This document shows, in pieces, positions 8,447 to 16,465 of a DNA stretch of 64,000 bases. Source of the stretch: Hyphomicrobiales bacterium (GTDB taxonomy: Bacteria; Pseudomonadota; Alphaproteobacteria; Rhizobiales; Rhizobiaceae); contig UCGV01000009.1 in NCBI GenBank assembly GCA_900471925.1, forward strand, positions 1 through 64,000, given 5' to 3'. How positions within the stretch are numbered: the stretch's first letter is position 1; each line of letters starts with the position of its first letter. The notes beneath the pieces are model-generated. The model was not told the origin of the DNA. It ran no database searches and worked only from the letters and a program-made list of their open reading frames with translations. A program made the position numbers and the translations under genes.

Positions 8447-8935
8447 ATGGACAAGCGTTTGCTTGATGAAGACGCCGTGATGCAGATCTGCTTCGTCACC
8501 GACGATGTGGAAAAATCCGCCCGCTGGTTTGCCGATCTCACCGGCAAGCCGGTTCCTCCGGAAGGCAAGGCTGCCGATCCCGACGAGGCGAAGGCGATCT
8601 ATAACGGCAAGCCCGCCGAGGTCGGCTGCCGCATCATCATGTTCAAGTTCGGCAATATCGACGTCGAATTCCTGCAGCCCGGCCCGGAAAAGAGCGCCTG
8701 GCGCGATCTTCTGGAAGAGAAAGGCCCCGGCTGCCACCATATCGCCTTCAAGACGAAGAATCTGACCAATCGCAATCGCTATCTGGAAGACAAGGGACAC
8801 CGTCTGCTGCAGCGCGGCGAATTCGATGGTAGCCACGGGCGCTATGCCTACTATGACACCGTGAAGGATCTCGGTGTCATGATCGAGCTACTGGAGTTCA
8901 ACTCCGACATGGAGCCGCAGCCGCGCCCGGCTTGA
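8447..8935 (+). CDS. VOC-family protein, second copy in the sugar locus
   Basis: A 162-residue glyoxalase/bleomycin-resistance-fold protein. It begins MDKRLLDEDAVMQICFVTDDVEKSARWFADLTGKPVP. Metal-site motifs are MQICFVT, VDVEFLQPG-like NIDVEFL, CHHIAFKT and a C-terminal LGVMIELLEF (Glu). This layout resembles methylmalonyl-CoA epimerase-type and sugar-related VOC enzymes more than glyoxalase I. The start at 8447 has GGAGAG upstream. It is downstream of the binding protein by 77 bp with no clear terminator, so it probably ends the operon. It is convergent with nadC (20 bp apart). Confidence 0.8.
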   Translation: MDKRLLDEDAVMQICFVTDDVEKSARWFADLTGKPVPPEGKAADPDEAKAIYNGKPAEVGCRIIMFKFGNIDVEFLQPGPEKSAWRDLLEEKGPGCHHIAFKTKNLTNRNRYLEDKGHRLLQRGEFDGSHGRYAYYDTVKDLGVMIELLEFNSDMEPQPRPA

Positions 8936-8955
8936 ACCCAGGAAAGTCGGTTGCC

Positions 8956-9855
8956 TCAGAAAGCCTGGGCAACACGGCGCAATGGCGTTACGCTCTCGGC
9001 AGCGGCCTCGACGAAATCGAGACCGATGTCGAGGACCGGGGCGCTATGCGTCAGCCAGCCGACCGATATCAGGTCGACCCCGGAGGCGGCGATGGCAGGT
9101 GCCGTTGCCGGCGTGACGCGCCCCGAGGCTTCGGTGATCGAACGACCGGCGACGATGGCAACGGCCTCGCGCAGCTGGTCGGGCGTCATATTGTCGAGGA
9201 GAACGGCATCGATCCCTTCGCCCATGGCCTCGTGAAGCTGCTCGAGTGTGTCGACCTCCACTTCGATCTTCACCATATGGCCGACACCGGCCTTGGCGCG
9301 TCGGATGGCTTCCGCAACACTGCCGGCAATGGCGACGTGATTGTCCTTGATCAGCACGGCATCATGGAGCGCGAAGCGGTGGTTCATGCCGCCGCCGGCC
9401 CGCACGGCATATTTTTCAAGCGCCCTCAGACCCGGCGTCGTCTTGCGGGTGCAGACGACGGAAGCCTTCGTACCGCGGATTGCCTCGACGATGCCTGCCG
9501 TCACCGAGGCGATGCCCGAGAGATGGCCAAGGAAATTCAGGGCGGTGCGTTCGCCTGTCAGAAGCCCGCGTGACGGGCCTTCGATGGTGGCAATGACGCT
9601 GCCTGGCTGGATTGCCGTACCATCCGGCACATGCCTTTTCAGGGTGATGGCGGGGTCGACGAGCTGAAAGGCGAGTTCAGCGGCATCGAGCCCGGCAACC
9701 ACACCCGGCTGACGGGCGGCCATGATGACTGTCGAGCGATGATCTGCGGGGATGACGGCAGCAGAGGTGATATCGCCGGCAAGGCCGAGATCCTCGGCAA
9801 GGGCGGCGCGCACCAGCGGCTCGACAATGACGCGCGGAAGGGAAGCGAGGTTCAT
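8956..9855 (-). CDS. nadC: Nicotinate-nucleotide pyrophosphorylase (carboxylating), quinolinate phosphoribosyltransferase
   Basis: Third step of de novo NAD synthesis: quinolinate plus PRPP gives nicotinate mononucleotide, CO2 and PPi. The 299 residues show the family motifs EDLGLAGDITSAAVIP, NFLGHLSGIAS, CTRKTTPGLRALEKYAV (PRPP and quinolinate binding Arg/Lys), GGGMNHRFALHDAVLIKDNH and EVEVDTLEQL. The ATG at 9855 follows the nadB stop immediately and has AAGGAG upstream, so nadA-nadB-nadC form one transcription unit. Control is probably through the two inverted repeats upstream of nadA. Confidence 0.96.
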   Translation of the reverse strand: MNLASLPRVIVEPLVRAALAEDLGLAGDITSAAVIPADHRSTVIMAARQPGVVAGLDAAELAFQLVDPAITLKRHVPDGTAIQPGSVIATIEGPSRGLLTGERTALNFLGHLSGIASVTAGIVEAIRGTKASVVCTRKTTPGLRALEKYAVRAGGGMNHRFALHDAVLIKDNHVAIAGSVAEAIRRAKAGVGHMVKIEVEVDTLEQLHEAMGEGIDAVLLDNMTPDQLREAVAIVAGRSITEASGRVTPATAPAIAASGVDLISVGWLTHSAPVLDIGLDFVEAAAESVTPLRRVAQAF

Positions 9856-9856
9856 C

Positions 9857-11401
9857 TCAGGCACTCCTTGCAAGGGGATGGGAGGAGGTCGCCCGGGCAA
9901 TCTCCAGGGCGTCGTTCAGCGTCAATTTCCGTCGTATGGCTTCGGCCCGCTTCAGCGGGAAATCGGCGCGGGCGTGCGCGCCCCGCGATTCCGCCCGAAG
10001 GCTGGCGAAGACGGCAATCAGCAGCGCGACGATTGCCGGATCGGCAGTCGGTCCATCGCTTTCCACGAGCGGCAGCAGGCCTGCGACGGCGCCATGGATG
10101 GCGCCCGCATTGCGTAAAACGCCGAGATGGCGCGAGACGATCGGCCGGACAAGCGAAGGATCGGCTGCTGGCGGCAACGTCCCTGTGATTGCAGCGATCG
10201 AGGGTTTTGCGGCCGGGGTCGCGAGAATGTCGCGTGCGACGCGCATGCCCATGACGGCGGCTTCCAGAAGTGAATTGCTGGCAAGCCGGTTTGCCCCATG
10301 CAGGCCGGTGGAGGCCGCTTCGCCGGCAACCCAGAGCCCGGCAACGGAACTGCGGCCGGCGGCATCGGTTGCCACCCCGCCCATATGATAGTGGACGGCG
10401 GGCCGCACCGGGATCGGTTGAGACGCGGCATCGATGCCGGCTTCCCGGCAGAGCGCGTCGATAACAGGGAACCGGGCGGCAAAACGATCGCCAAGGGCGG
10501 CGCGTGCGTCGAGGAACACTTTGCCGCCACGGGCGAGTTCGGCGCTGATGGCGCGCGCCACCACATCGCGCGGCGCCAGTTCGGCGCCGGAAACCGTAGC
10601 CATGAAGCGTTCGCCTCGCTCATTGACGAGCACAGCACCCTCACCGCGGACCGCTTCGCTGACGAGAGCCAGGGGACGGCGACGGGAATCGAGCGCCGTC
10701 GGGTGGAATTGCACGAATTCCATATCGGCAAGCTCGGCTCCGGCGTGTGCCGCAAGCATGATGCCCTGCCCGAAATTGCCCATCGGGTTGGTGGTCGCCT
10801 CATAGAGCCCGCCAATGCCGCCGGTGGCGAGCACGACGCGCCGCGTCGACAGGATCACAGCGCCATTTTCGCCGGCACAGACGAGGCCGGTCACGCCGTC
10901 CTCATCTGTCAGCAGACGACGGGCCTCCAGCCCTTCGAGCACGGTGATGGAAGGTGTGGCGATAACGGCATCGACCAGTGCGCGGACAATTGCCGCCCCC
11001 GAGCCGTCGCCTTCAGCATGCACGATCCGGCGGCGGCTATGGGCTGCTTCCAGCCCAAGCGAAAAGCGGCCATCCGCCGTCTTGTCGAAGCGAACGCCTG
11101 CCCGCTCCAGGGCAGCAATGGCAACCGGTGCCCCACCGACGATATCGGCAGCGATGGCGGGATCGCAGAGCCCGTCGCCGGCAGCAAGCGTATCGGCCAG
11201 ATGCAGTTTGGCACTGTCATCGGCGCCGAGGCTGGCGGCAATGCCGCCCTGTGCCCAGGCGCTTGACGTTTCCGCACCAAGGCCGGCGCGGGTGACGATG
11301 ACGACAGGCTCGGGCGCAAGCGTCAGCGCCGTCATCAGTCCGGCAAGGCCGCTGCCGACGATAATAGCGCGGCCTGCAAATTGGTCGGCAAGTTCGCTCA
11401 T
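9857..11401 (-). CDS. nadB: L-aspartate oxidase
   Basis: FAD enzyme of the succinate dehydrogenase/fumarate reductase flavoprotein family. It oxidises L-aspartate to iminoaspartate, the substrate of NadA. The 514 residues contain the FAD motif [57 protein letters not shown] and [45 protein letters not shown]. The ATG overlaps the nadA stop as ATGA, implying coupling. Length and motifs are complete, with no sign of damage. Confidence 0.96.
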   Translation of the reverse strand: MSELADQFAGRAIIVGSGLAGLMTALTLAPEPVVIVTRAGLGAETSSAWAQGGIAASLGADDSAKLHLADTLAAGDGLCDPAIAADIVGGAPVAIAALERAGVRFDKTADGRFSLGLEAAHSRRRIVHAEGDGSGAAIVRALVDAVIATPSITVLEGLEARRLLTDEDGVTGLVCAGENGAVILSTRRVVLATGGIGGLYEATTNPMGNFGQGIMLAAHAGAELADMEFVQFHPTALDSRRRPLALVSEAVRGEGAVLVNERGERFMATVSGAELAPRDVVARAISAELARGGKVFLDARAALGDRFAARFPVIDALCREAGIDAASQPIPVRPAVHYHMGGVATDAAGRSSVAGLWVAGEAASTGLHGANRLASNSLLEAAVMGMRVARDILATPAAKPSIAAITGTLPPAADPSLVRPIVSRHLGVLRNAGAIHGAVAGLLPLVESDGPTADPAIVALLIAVFASLRAESRGAHARADFPLKRAEAIRRKLTLNDALEIARATSSHPLARSA

Positions 11402-12369
11402 ATTGCCAGCATCCTCTCGACAGCGCGCCTGGCCGCGACGGCAATTGCGGGATCGACGGTCACTTCGTGACGGTTTTCCTCCAGTGCCGTGCGGATGTTG
11501 GAAAGCGTGATGCGCTTCATGTGCGGGCAGAGATTGCAGGGGCGGATGAACTCGACATCAGGGTGATGAACGGCGACATTGTCGCTCATCGAGCATTCGG
11601 TGAGCAGCACGACGCGGGCCGGCTTCTTCTGCCCGACATAATCGGACATGACGGCTGTGGAGCCTGCAAAATCAGCCTCGGCAACGACGTCAGGCGGGCA
11701 TTCGGGATGGGCGAGCACCATCACGCCCGGATGGTTCTCACGCAATTGCCGCACATCGTCGGCGGTGAAGAGCTCGTGCACCTCGCAATGCCCATGCCAG
11801 GCAATGATCTCGACATCGGTTTCTCTCGCAACATTGCGGGCAAGATATTCGTCCGGGATCATCAGCACGCGCGGCACGCCAAGGGATTCGACCACCTGTT
11901 TGGCATTGCCCGAGGTGCAGCAGATATCCGAGGCGGCTTTGACGGCTGCCGAGGTATTGACATAGGTGATGATGGGCACGCCCGGATGGGCCTGGCGCAG
12001 CAGGGCGATATCCTCAGGCGTGATCGAATCCGCCAGCGAACAGCCGGCCCCCATGTCAGGGATCAGCACCGTCTTTTTCGGGTTGAGCAGCTTTGCCGTC
12101 TCGGCCATGAAATGCACGCCGGCAAGCACGATCACATCGGCATCCACCTCGATCGCCTTGCGTGCGAGCGCCAGGCTGTCGCCGACGATGTCGGCCACGC
12201 CATGGAAGATTTCCGGCGTCTGGTAGTTATGCGCGAGGATGACGGCATTGCGCTTGCGCTTCAGCTCCAGGATTGCATCGACATCGTCCTGGAACATCAT
12301 CCATTCGGCTTTGGGAATGACGCGGCTGACGCGGTCATAGAGGGAAGACGCGGATACAAGGTGGTTCAT
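11398..12369 (-). CDS. nadA: Quinolinate synthase A ([4Fe-4S] enzyme)
   Basis: Condenses iminoaspartate with dihydroxyacetone phosphate to quinolinate. The 323 residues include [65 protein letters not shown] and [12 protein letters not shown]. The conserved Cys of these motifs ligate the oxygen-labile [4Fe-4S] cluster. The ATG at 12369 has GGAG six bases upstream; an in-frame ATG five codons earlier is an alternative. It is the first gene of nadABC. The operator-like repeats at 12387-12405 and 12420-12440 lie directly upstream, so any transcript must pass or start within them. Confidence 0.96.
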   Translation of the reverse strand: MNHLVSASSLYDRVSRVIPKAEWMMFQDDVDAILELKRKRNAVILAHNYQTPEIFHGVADIVGDSLALARKAIEVDADVIVLAGVHFMAETAKLLNPKKTVLIPDMGAGCSLADSITPEDIALLRQAHPGVPIITYVNTSAAVKAASDICCTSGNAKQVVESLGVPRVLMIPDEYLARNVARETDVEIIAWHGHCEVHELFTADDVRQLRENHPGVMVLAHPECPPDVVAEADFAGSTAVMSDYVGQKKPARVVLLTECSMSDNVAVHHPDVEFIRPCNLCPHMKRITLSNIRTALEENRHEVTVDPAIAVAARRAVERMLAI

Positions 12370-12386
12370 CGCCGGCTCCATCAATT

Positions 12387-12405
12387 ATGCTCGATTTGAG
12401 CATAT
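12387..12405. promoter_or_regulatory. NAD-regulator operator candidate 1 upstream of nadA
   Basis: TATGCTC-N5-GAGCATA, perfect seven-base arms, 18 bp upstream of the nadA start. Its architecture is the same as the second site 34 bp away (centre to centre). The adjoining regulator gene makes it the likely NadQ binding site. Confidence 0.7.
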
Positions 12406-12419
12406 CATGCGCAAAGAGA

Positions 12420-12440
12420 TATTCTCACGATGAGCATATG
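12420..12440. promoter_or_regulatory. NAD-regulator operator candidate 2 upstream of nadA
   Basis: ATATTCTC-N5-GAGCATAT: eight-base arms with one mismatch and the same five-base spacer as 12387-12405. It abuts the stop codon of the regulator gene (12441), so the whole nadA control region is the 71 bp between the two genes. Confidence 0.7.
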
Positions 12441-13337
12441 TCAATTGCGGGAGAGCGGTAATTTTGTTCCGGCGAGCGCGCGCTCTTCGAGAATGGTCTG
12501 GCGGAACCGGAAAAGTTTGGCAGGCCGGCCGCCGGTCTCGCTTGTCGCCTCGCCCGTTTCTTCCACCAGTTCCTGCTGTTCAATGAGACGGCGGAAGTTC
12601 TGCTTGTGGAGGGTCAGGCCGGCCAGCGCCTCGACGGCGCGCTGCAATTGCAGCAGCGTGAAGCTTTCCGGCATGAGTTCGAAGACGACGGGGCGGTATT
12701 TGATCTTGGCGCGAAGCCGCGCAATGCCGGTCGCCAGGATACGCCGGTGATCGGCAAACATCGCCCGTCCGAGATTATCTTCCGTGCTGGCGCCGGCTTC
12801 GAGGACGAGGCCGGCCTCATAGAGCAGTTCGTAACGCTGTAGCGTCAGATCCTCGTTCCAGCCGCCGCCATCGAGGCCGAAGGTGAAATCGGCGCGGCGA
12901 TGACGGTATTCGCGCCTGACGGGATCGGCATCGGCCCACAGGCGCAGGCGCGCGATCAGGTCATCGAGAATTTTGGGCCGCCCGTCGCGATGATCTTCCC
13001 AGGGGAAATATTCATACCAGCCGTGCCAGCCCGGCCGACCGGCGCCGGACTGCTCGTTGACGAGGCCGAGATAGCTGATCGAGATGGTGCGGCCGCCCTG
13101 GATATCATTGTTCCGGTCACGATCGGCGAAGGTGTAAAGTTGCTCGAGAAAGCCGACAGGATGTGCGGTTTGTTCCTGGACCCATTCGCGCAGGCCCGAT
13201 TGCAGCGTGCGATGGCCCATTTCGAAAGGGCCAGACGGAAGCGCATCGCCACTCTGGATCGTCATGACGCGCGGTTCATCCCCCGTCACCGCGACGAGAA
13301 CCGCAATCAGTTCCGCATGTGCAAAGCCTATCGTCAC
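12441..13337 (-). CDS. nadQ: NAD biosynthesis transcriptional regulator (NadQ/NrtR-like, degenerate Nudix plus winged helix)
   Basis: A 298-residue protein whose N-terminal half has a Nudix-like fold and whose C-terminal part is a winged helix (LLQLQRAVEALAGLTLHKQNFRRLI, ending GRPAKLFRF). That is the architecture of NrtR-type regulators that sense NAD metabolites. The Nudix box is degenerate: REUxEEx(G) reads REWVQEQT, with a catalytic Glu changed to Gln, which suits a sensor more than a hydrolase. It lies directly upstream of nadABC on the same strand, with two inverted repeats between. GTG at 13337 is the only plausible start in the open frame; the ribosome binding site is weak. In Rhizobiales the equivalent regulator is called NadQ (recalled, not searched). 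Confidence 0.75.
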   Translation of the reverse strand: MTIGFAHAELIAVLVAVTGDEPRVMTIQSGDALPSGPFEMGHRTLQSGLREWVQEQTAHPVGFLEQLYTFADRDRNNDIQGGRTISISYLGLVNEQSGAGRPGWHGWYEYFPWEDHRDGRPKILDDLIARLRLWADADPVRREYRHRRADFTFGLDGGGWNEDLTLQRYELLYEAGLVLEAGASTEDNLGRAMFADHRRILATGIARLRAKIKYRPVVFELMPESFTLLQLQRAVEALAGLTLHKQNFRRLIEQQELVEETGEATSETGGRPAKLFRFRQTILEERALAGTKLPLSRN

Positions 13338-13447
13338 CAGCGCCTGAGAATCTGTTTCTGATGGCCCTATTCTCTGGCATAGGGCATGTCAGATGCCAAT
13401 GACGGGCGCGCATGCTCCCCAGTAAAGACGTATAGGTCGCGTTGAGA

Positions 13448-13476
13448 GTTACCAAACTTTGGTATATATTGGTAAC
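13448..13476. promoter_or_regulatory. Toxin-antitoxin promoter/operator
   Basis: Arms GTTACCAA (13448-13455) and TTGGTAAC (13469-13476) flank a nested perfect palindrome ACCAAACTTTGGT (13451-13463). Repeated TTGGTA half-sites upstream of an RHH antitoxin are typical of autoregulation. Confidence 0.65.
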
Positions 13477-13492
13477 AACGCAGGAGGCTTCC

Positions 13493-13738
13493 TTGTCCAA
13501 GAATACATCCATCGCCTTGGGCGATCATTTCGCGGGTTTCGTCGAGCGGCAGGTCGTCGAAGGCCGCTACGGCTCGGCAAGCGAGGTCATCCGCGCCGGC
13601 CTGCGGCTTCTCGAGGAGCACGAGGCCAAGGTCAAAGCGCTGCGGGATGCGATCAGCGCCGGCATCAACAGCGGCGAGGCTGAAGACTTCGATTTCGACG
13701 CCTTCCTCAAGGATAAGCGTCGGACTCGGATAAAATGA
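13493..13738 (+). CDS. parD: ParD-family antitoxin (ribbon-helix-helix)
   Basis: An 81-residue antitoxin. The N-terminal RHH segment SKNTSIALGDHFAGFVERQVVEGRYGSASEVIRAGLRLLEEHEAK binds DNA and autoregulates the pair; the acidic C-terminal tail (GEAEDFDFDAFLKDK) wraps the toxin. The start is taken as TTG at 13493 because AGGAGG lies five bases upstream; the longer frame to 13442 would read through the operator. It overlaps parE by ATGA. The pair sits in a short gap between the NAD locus and the moc-like operon, a typical position for a small mobile module. Confidence 0.85.
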   Translation: MSKNTSIALGDHFAGFVERQVVEGRYGSASEVIRAGLRLLEEHEAKVKALRDAISAGINSGEAEDFDFDAFLKDKRRTRIK

Positions 13739-14046
13739 AAGCCTATGTCTTTTCCAAGGCCGCCGTCGCCGATCTCGGCGAGATCTGGGACTACACGTTC
13801 GACAACTGGGGTCAGGAGCAGGCGGATCGTTACATCGACGATATCCGCCGGGCTTGTGAAGCGTTAGGGACGGGCAGCCGGGCCGGGCGGCCTGTTGACG
13901 ATATCTGGCCCGGCATCCTCAAGCTCGCCATCAATTCGCACTTCCTGTTCTATCGCAGCCTTGAAGACGGTCGGATTGGTGTTGTCCGTATCCTGCACAA
14001 GCGGATGGACGTGGAAGCGCGACTTCGAGATATGCCTCTGCATTGA
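13735..14046 (+). CDS. parE: ParE-family toxin
   Basis: A 103-residue RelE/ParE-superfamily toxin: KAYVFSKAAVADLGEIWDYTFDNWGQEQADRYIDDIRRACEAL at the N-terminus and the conserved core GRPVDDIWPGILKLAINSHFLFYRSLEDGRIGVVRILHKRMD. ParE members poison DNA gyrase, whereas RelE members cleave mRNA; the YRS...I.VVRILHKRMD ending fits ParE. Coupled to parD by ATGA. The frame is intact, so the pair is probably active. It ends nine bases from the convergent PanB-like gene. Confidence 0.85.
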   Translation: MKAYVFSKAAVADLGEIWDYTFDNWGQEQADRYIDDIRRACEALGTGSRAGRPVDDIWPGILKLAINSHFLFYRSLEDGRIGVVRILHKRMDVEARLRDMPLH

Positions 14047-14055
14047 AGCAGACGC

Positions 14056-14859
14056 CTACCCTTCAGCCTCCAGCCGATGCAGAAAATTGCGCAACTCGGC
14101 CTCTTCGATGCCAACGAGGTGACGTTTTTCAGGATAGGCGCCAGAGCTGACATCCTCGGCGAATTCGCTGAAGGCGGCGATGCGTTCGCGTTGCAGCCGG
14201 TCGTATTCGGCGGCGAAGTTGCGATAGACCTTGGCGTGGCGCGGCGTGTGGTCTCGGGTCGTGCCGAGCACATCGTCGGCGAAGAGATATTGCGCATCGC
14301 AGCCGCGGCCGGCGCCCATGGAGATCATCAGCATCGAGGTGCGGTTGGAAATTGCCGCCGCGACGTCGCCGGGGACGACCTCGATCTCGGCCGCGAAGGC
14401 GCCGGCATCCTCAAGCGCCTTCGTCTGGCGCCAGACATCGAATGCGCTGGCAGCGGTCTTGCCGACGGCGCGGAAGCCGCCGGTCCAGGTGGCCTTCGAG
14501 GGGATGAGGCCGACATGGCCGCAGACCGGAATGCCCTCATCGCGCATACGGCGGATGGTCTGCAGGCTGGCGGCGCAATAGACGGCATCGCCGCCTGCCT
14601 TCAGCGCCTTGAAGGCTTCGCGCATATAGTCTTCAGCCGAGACATGGTCGCCATATTCTAGGCCCGGAATGGCAAAGGGCGTGGGAGCTGCCTCGCGAAA
14701 GACTGGCCCAAGCAGGGCCGGCGGCACGGAAACCATGTCGATGCCGGCCTTCTCTGCCGCTTCGGCCTCTTCCAGCGAGGTGACGCGCAGCATGGTGAGC
14801 TGGCGTTTTCCCTTGAGCGCCAGGAGGTCGGCGACCGTGGCGCGATTATGCTTTTTCAT
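14056..14859 (-). CDS. PanB-like protein (ketopantoate hydroxymethyltransferase family) with altered active site
   Basis: A 267-residue member of the PanB/PEP-mutase-like TIM barrel. PanB landmarks are retained in the second half: VCGHVGLIPSK, GGFRAVGK, AEIEVVPGDVA (the active-site Glu region) and MGAGRGCDAQYLFADDVLG. However, the metal-binding Asp of VGDSLG is replaced (VSVPPALLG), and the KIEGG motif that carries a metal-ligand Glu and active-site Lys reads VYCAAS. True ketopantoate synthesis is therefore doubtful. It follows the ferredoxin reductase by 22 bp in the MocDEF-like operon. MocDEF acts as an O-demethylase in rhizopine catabolism, so a one-carbon-related role is conceivable (inference). 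Confidence 0.75.
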   Translation of the reverse strand: MKKHNRATVADLLALKGKRQLTMLRVTSLEEAEAAEKAGIDMVSVPPALLGPVFREAAPTPFAIPGLEYGDHVSAEDYMREAFKALKAGGDAVYCAASLQTIRRMRDEGIPVCGHVGLIPSKATWTGGFRAVGKTAASAFDVWRQTKALEDAGAFAAEIEVVPGDVAAAISNRTSMLMISMGAGRGCDAQYLFADDVLGTTRDHTPRHAKVYRNFAAEYDRLQRERIAAFSEFAEDVSSGAYPEKRHLVGIEEAELRNFLHRLEAEG

Positions 14860-14881
14860 TGCGATATCCTTTGGACCGGCA

Positions 14882-16108
14882 TCAGGCGGCGAGAAGTGTC
14901 TTCAGCTTGACATTCCTGGCAGTCAGCGCAGCCGGATCGGGATGGGCGCGTGCGGCAATCAGCATTTCCGCCAATCGGATATCGCGGGCGACCGCATTAC
15001 CGGGGCCGATTCCGCTTGCGGCGAGTAGCCGTCCCTCGGCATCGAGATGGAAGAGAATGAAAGCGCCTTCACCGAGATCGCGGCGCAGATGGGTCACTGC
15101 GCCATCGGCAAGTCCTGTTATCTGCAACGTCATCTCATATTGATCCGACCAGAACCACGGCACGGCAGAAACCGGCTCGTCGGCGCCGAGCATGTTGGCG
15201 GCGGCAAGCGTGCCCTGCTCCTGCGCATTGCGCCAGGATTCCAGCCGCACACGCCGGCCGCCATAGATGGCCAGCGGAAAGGAGCAGCAGTCGCCGGCTG
15301 CGAAAATATCGGGGGCGGAGGTGCGCAACCGGTCATCGACGGCAATGCCGTTGTCGATGACAAGTCGGGCTGCTTCGGCAAGCTCGATATTCGGCCAGGC
15401 GCCAATGCCGATCAGCGCAAGGTCGGCCCCGATCACCTCGTCGTTGGAAAGTCGGATGACGGCCTTGCCGTCCTGCTCCGTCAGGGATTCGATGGAGACA
15501 CCGCAGCGCAGATCGACGCCGTCGGTGCGATGGCGTGCGGCGATGAGATGGGCGATGTCTTCGGGAACGCCACGCTTCAGCACCCGCTCCAATCCTTCGA
15601 CGAGAATGACATCGGCGCCGAGCTGGCGTGCGGTTGCCGCGACCTCCAGGCCAATGAAACCGCCGCCGATGACGGCAAGCCGCTTGCCGGGCTGCAATAT
15701 GGCGCGCAGCGTCACCGCATCATGATGCGTGCGCAGCGACCGGATATGGGGGCTTTCGGCCGGCGCATCGGGAAAGGCGCGCGCGCTGGCTCCCGTTGCG
15801 AGCAGCAGCCGGTCGTAGGCGAGCTGGCTGCCATCCGACAGGGAGACGGCATGGGCCGCGGTATCGAGACTGGTTGCCGTTATGCCGGTCAGCAGGCGGA
15901 TCTTGCCGGCCTCGTAGCTTTCCCGGGCGGCGATGAATTTCGGATCGGCATTGCCGGCAAGGCCGACCTTGGAGAGCGGCGGGCGCTCATATGGCGCGTG
16001 CGGCTCGGAACCGATGAGCGTGATGTCGCCGTCAAATCCCTTTTCCCGTAGCGCGAAGGCGGCACGCGCCCCGCACTCCCCTGCCCCGATGATGACGAAA
16101 TGGGCCAT
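14882..16108 (-). CDS. MocF-like ferredoxin reductase (FAD, NAD(P)H)
   Basis: A 408-residue pyridine-nucleotide-disulphide oxidoreductase of the BphA4/rubredoxin reductase type that passes electrons from NAD(P)H through FAD to the neighbouring Rieske ferredoxin. FAD motif AHFVIIGAGECGARAAFALR, NAD motif KRLAVIGGGFIGLEVAATAR, second FAD motif DIFAAGDCCSFPLAIYG and the family signature RLESWRNAQEQG are present. The ATG at 16108, nine bases after the ferredoxin stop with GAGG upstream, is preferred over longer frames. The call as MocF is based on gene order desaturase-ferredoxin-reductase as in rhizopine mocDEF; the actual substrate of the system may differ. Confidence 0.85.
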   Translation of the reverse strand: MAHFVIIGAGECGARAAFALREKGFDGDITLIGSEPHAPYERPPLSKVGLAGNADPKFIAARESYEAGKIRLLTGITATSLDTAAHAVSLSDGSQLAYDRLLLATGASARAFPDAPAESPHIRSLRTHHDAVTLRAILQPGKRLAVIGGGFIGLEVAATARQLGADVILVEGLERVLKRGVPEDIAHLIAARHRTDGVDLRCGVSIESLTEQDGKAVIRLSNDEVIGADLALIGIGAWPNIELAEAARLVIDNGIAVDDRLRTSAPDIFAAGDCCSFPLAIYGGRRVRLESWRNAQEQGTLAAANMLGADEPVSAVPWFWSDQYEMTLQITGLADGAVTHLRRDLGEGAFILFHLDAEGRLLAASGIGPGNAVARDIRLAEMLIAARAHPDPAALTARNVKLKTLLAA

Positions 16109-16116
16109 GGCGCACC

Positions 16117-16431
16117 TCAGATCGCAATGAAGACGGCACCGTCTTCGATCTTGACGGGATAGGTCTTCAGGTTGACGCAGACGGGAGCCCCCTTGGCCTC
16201 GCCGGTCTTGTAGTTGAAGCGGCCATTGTGCTTCGGACATTCGATGATCTCGTCCATGACGAGGCCGTCGGCGAGATGGATCTGCTCATGGGTGCAGAGC
16301 CCGTCGGTGGCGAAGAATTTATCATCCGGGCTGCGATAGACCGCGAAGGTGCGCCCGCCATGGTCGAAGCGGATGACATCCTCTTCGTCGATTTCGTCCT
16401 TGCCGCAGACTTCGATCCAGTTTCCGCTCAT
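16117..16431 (-). CDS. MocE-family Rieske-type [2Fe-2S] ferredoxin
   Basis: A 104-residue soluble Rieske ferredoxin. Cluster motifs are CTHEQIHLADG (Cys-x-His) and CPKHNGRF (Cys-x2-His). It transfers electrons from the downstream FAD reductase to the membrane di-iron oxygenase upstream. It starts MSGNWIEVCGKDEIDEEDVIRF and is 34 bp behind the desaturase gene. Family members beside fatty-acid-desaturase-like oxygenases are commonly named MocE after the rhizopine catabolism protein. Confidence 0.88.
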   Translation of the reverse strand: MSGNWIEVCGKDEIDEEDVIRFDHGGRTFAVYRSPDDKFFATDGLCTHEQIHLADGLVMDEIIECPKHNGRFNYKTGEAKGAPVCVNLKTYPVKIEDGAVFIAI

Positions 16432-16465
16432 GTCTTTTCCTCCCTCGATGTTGTTATCGGGCTGC

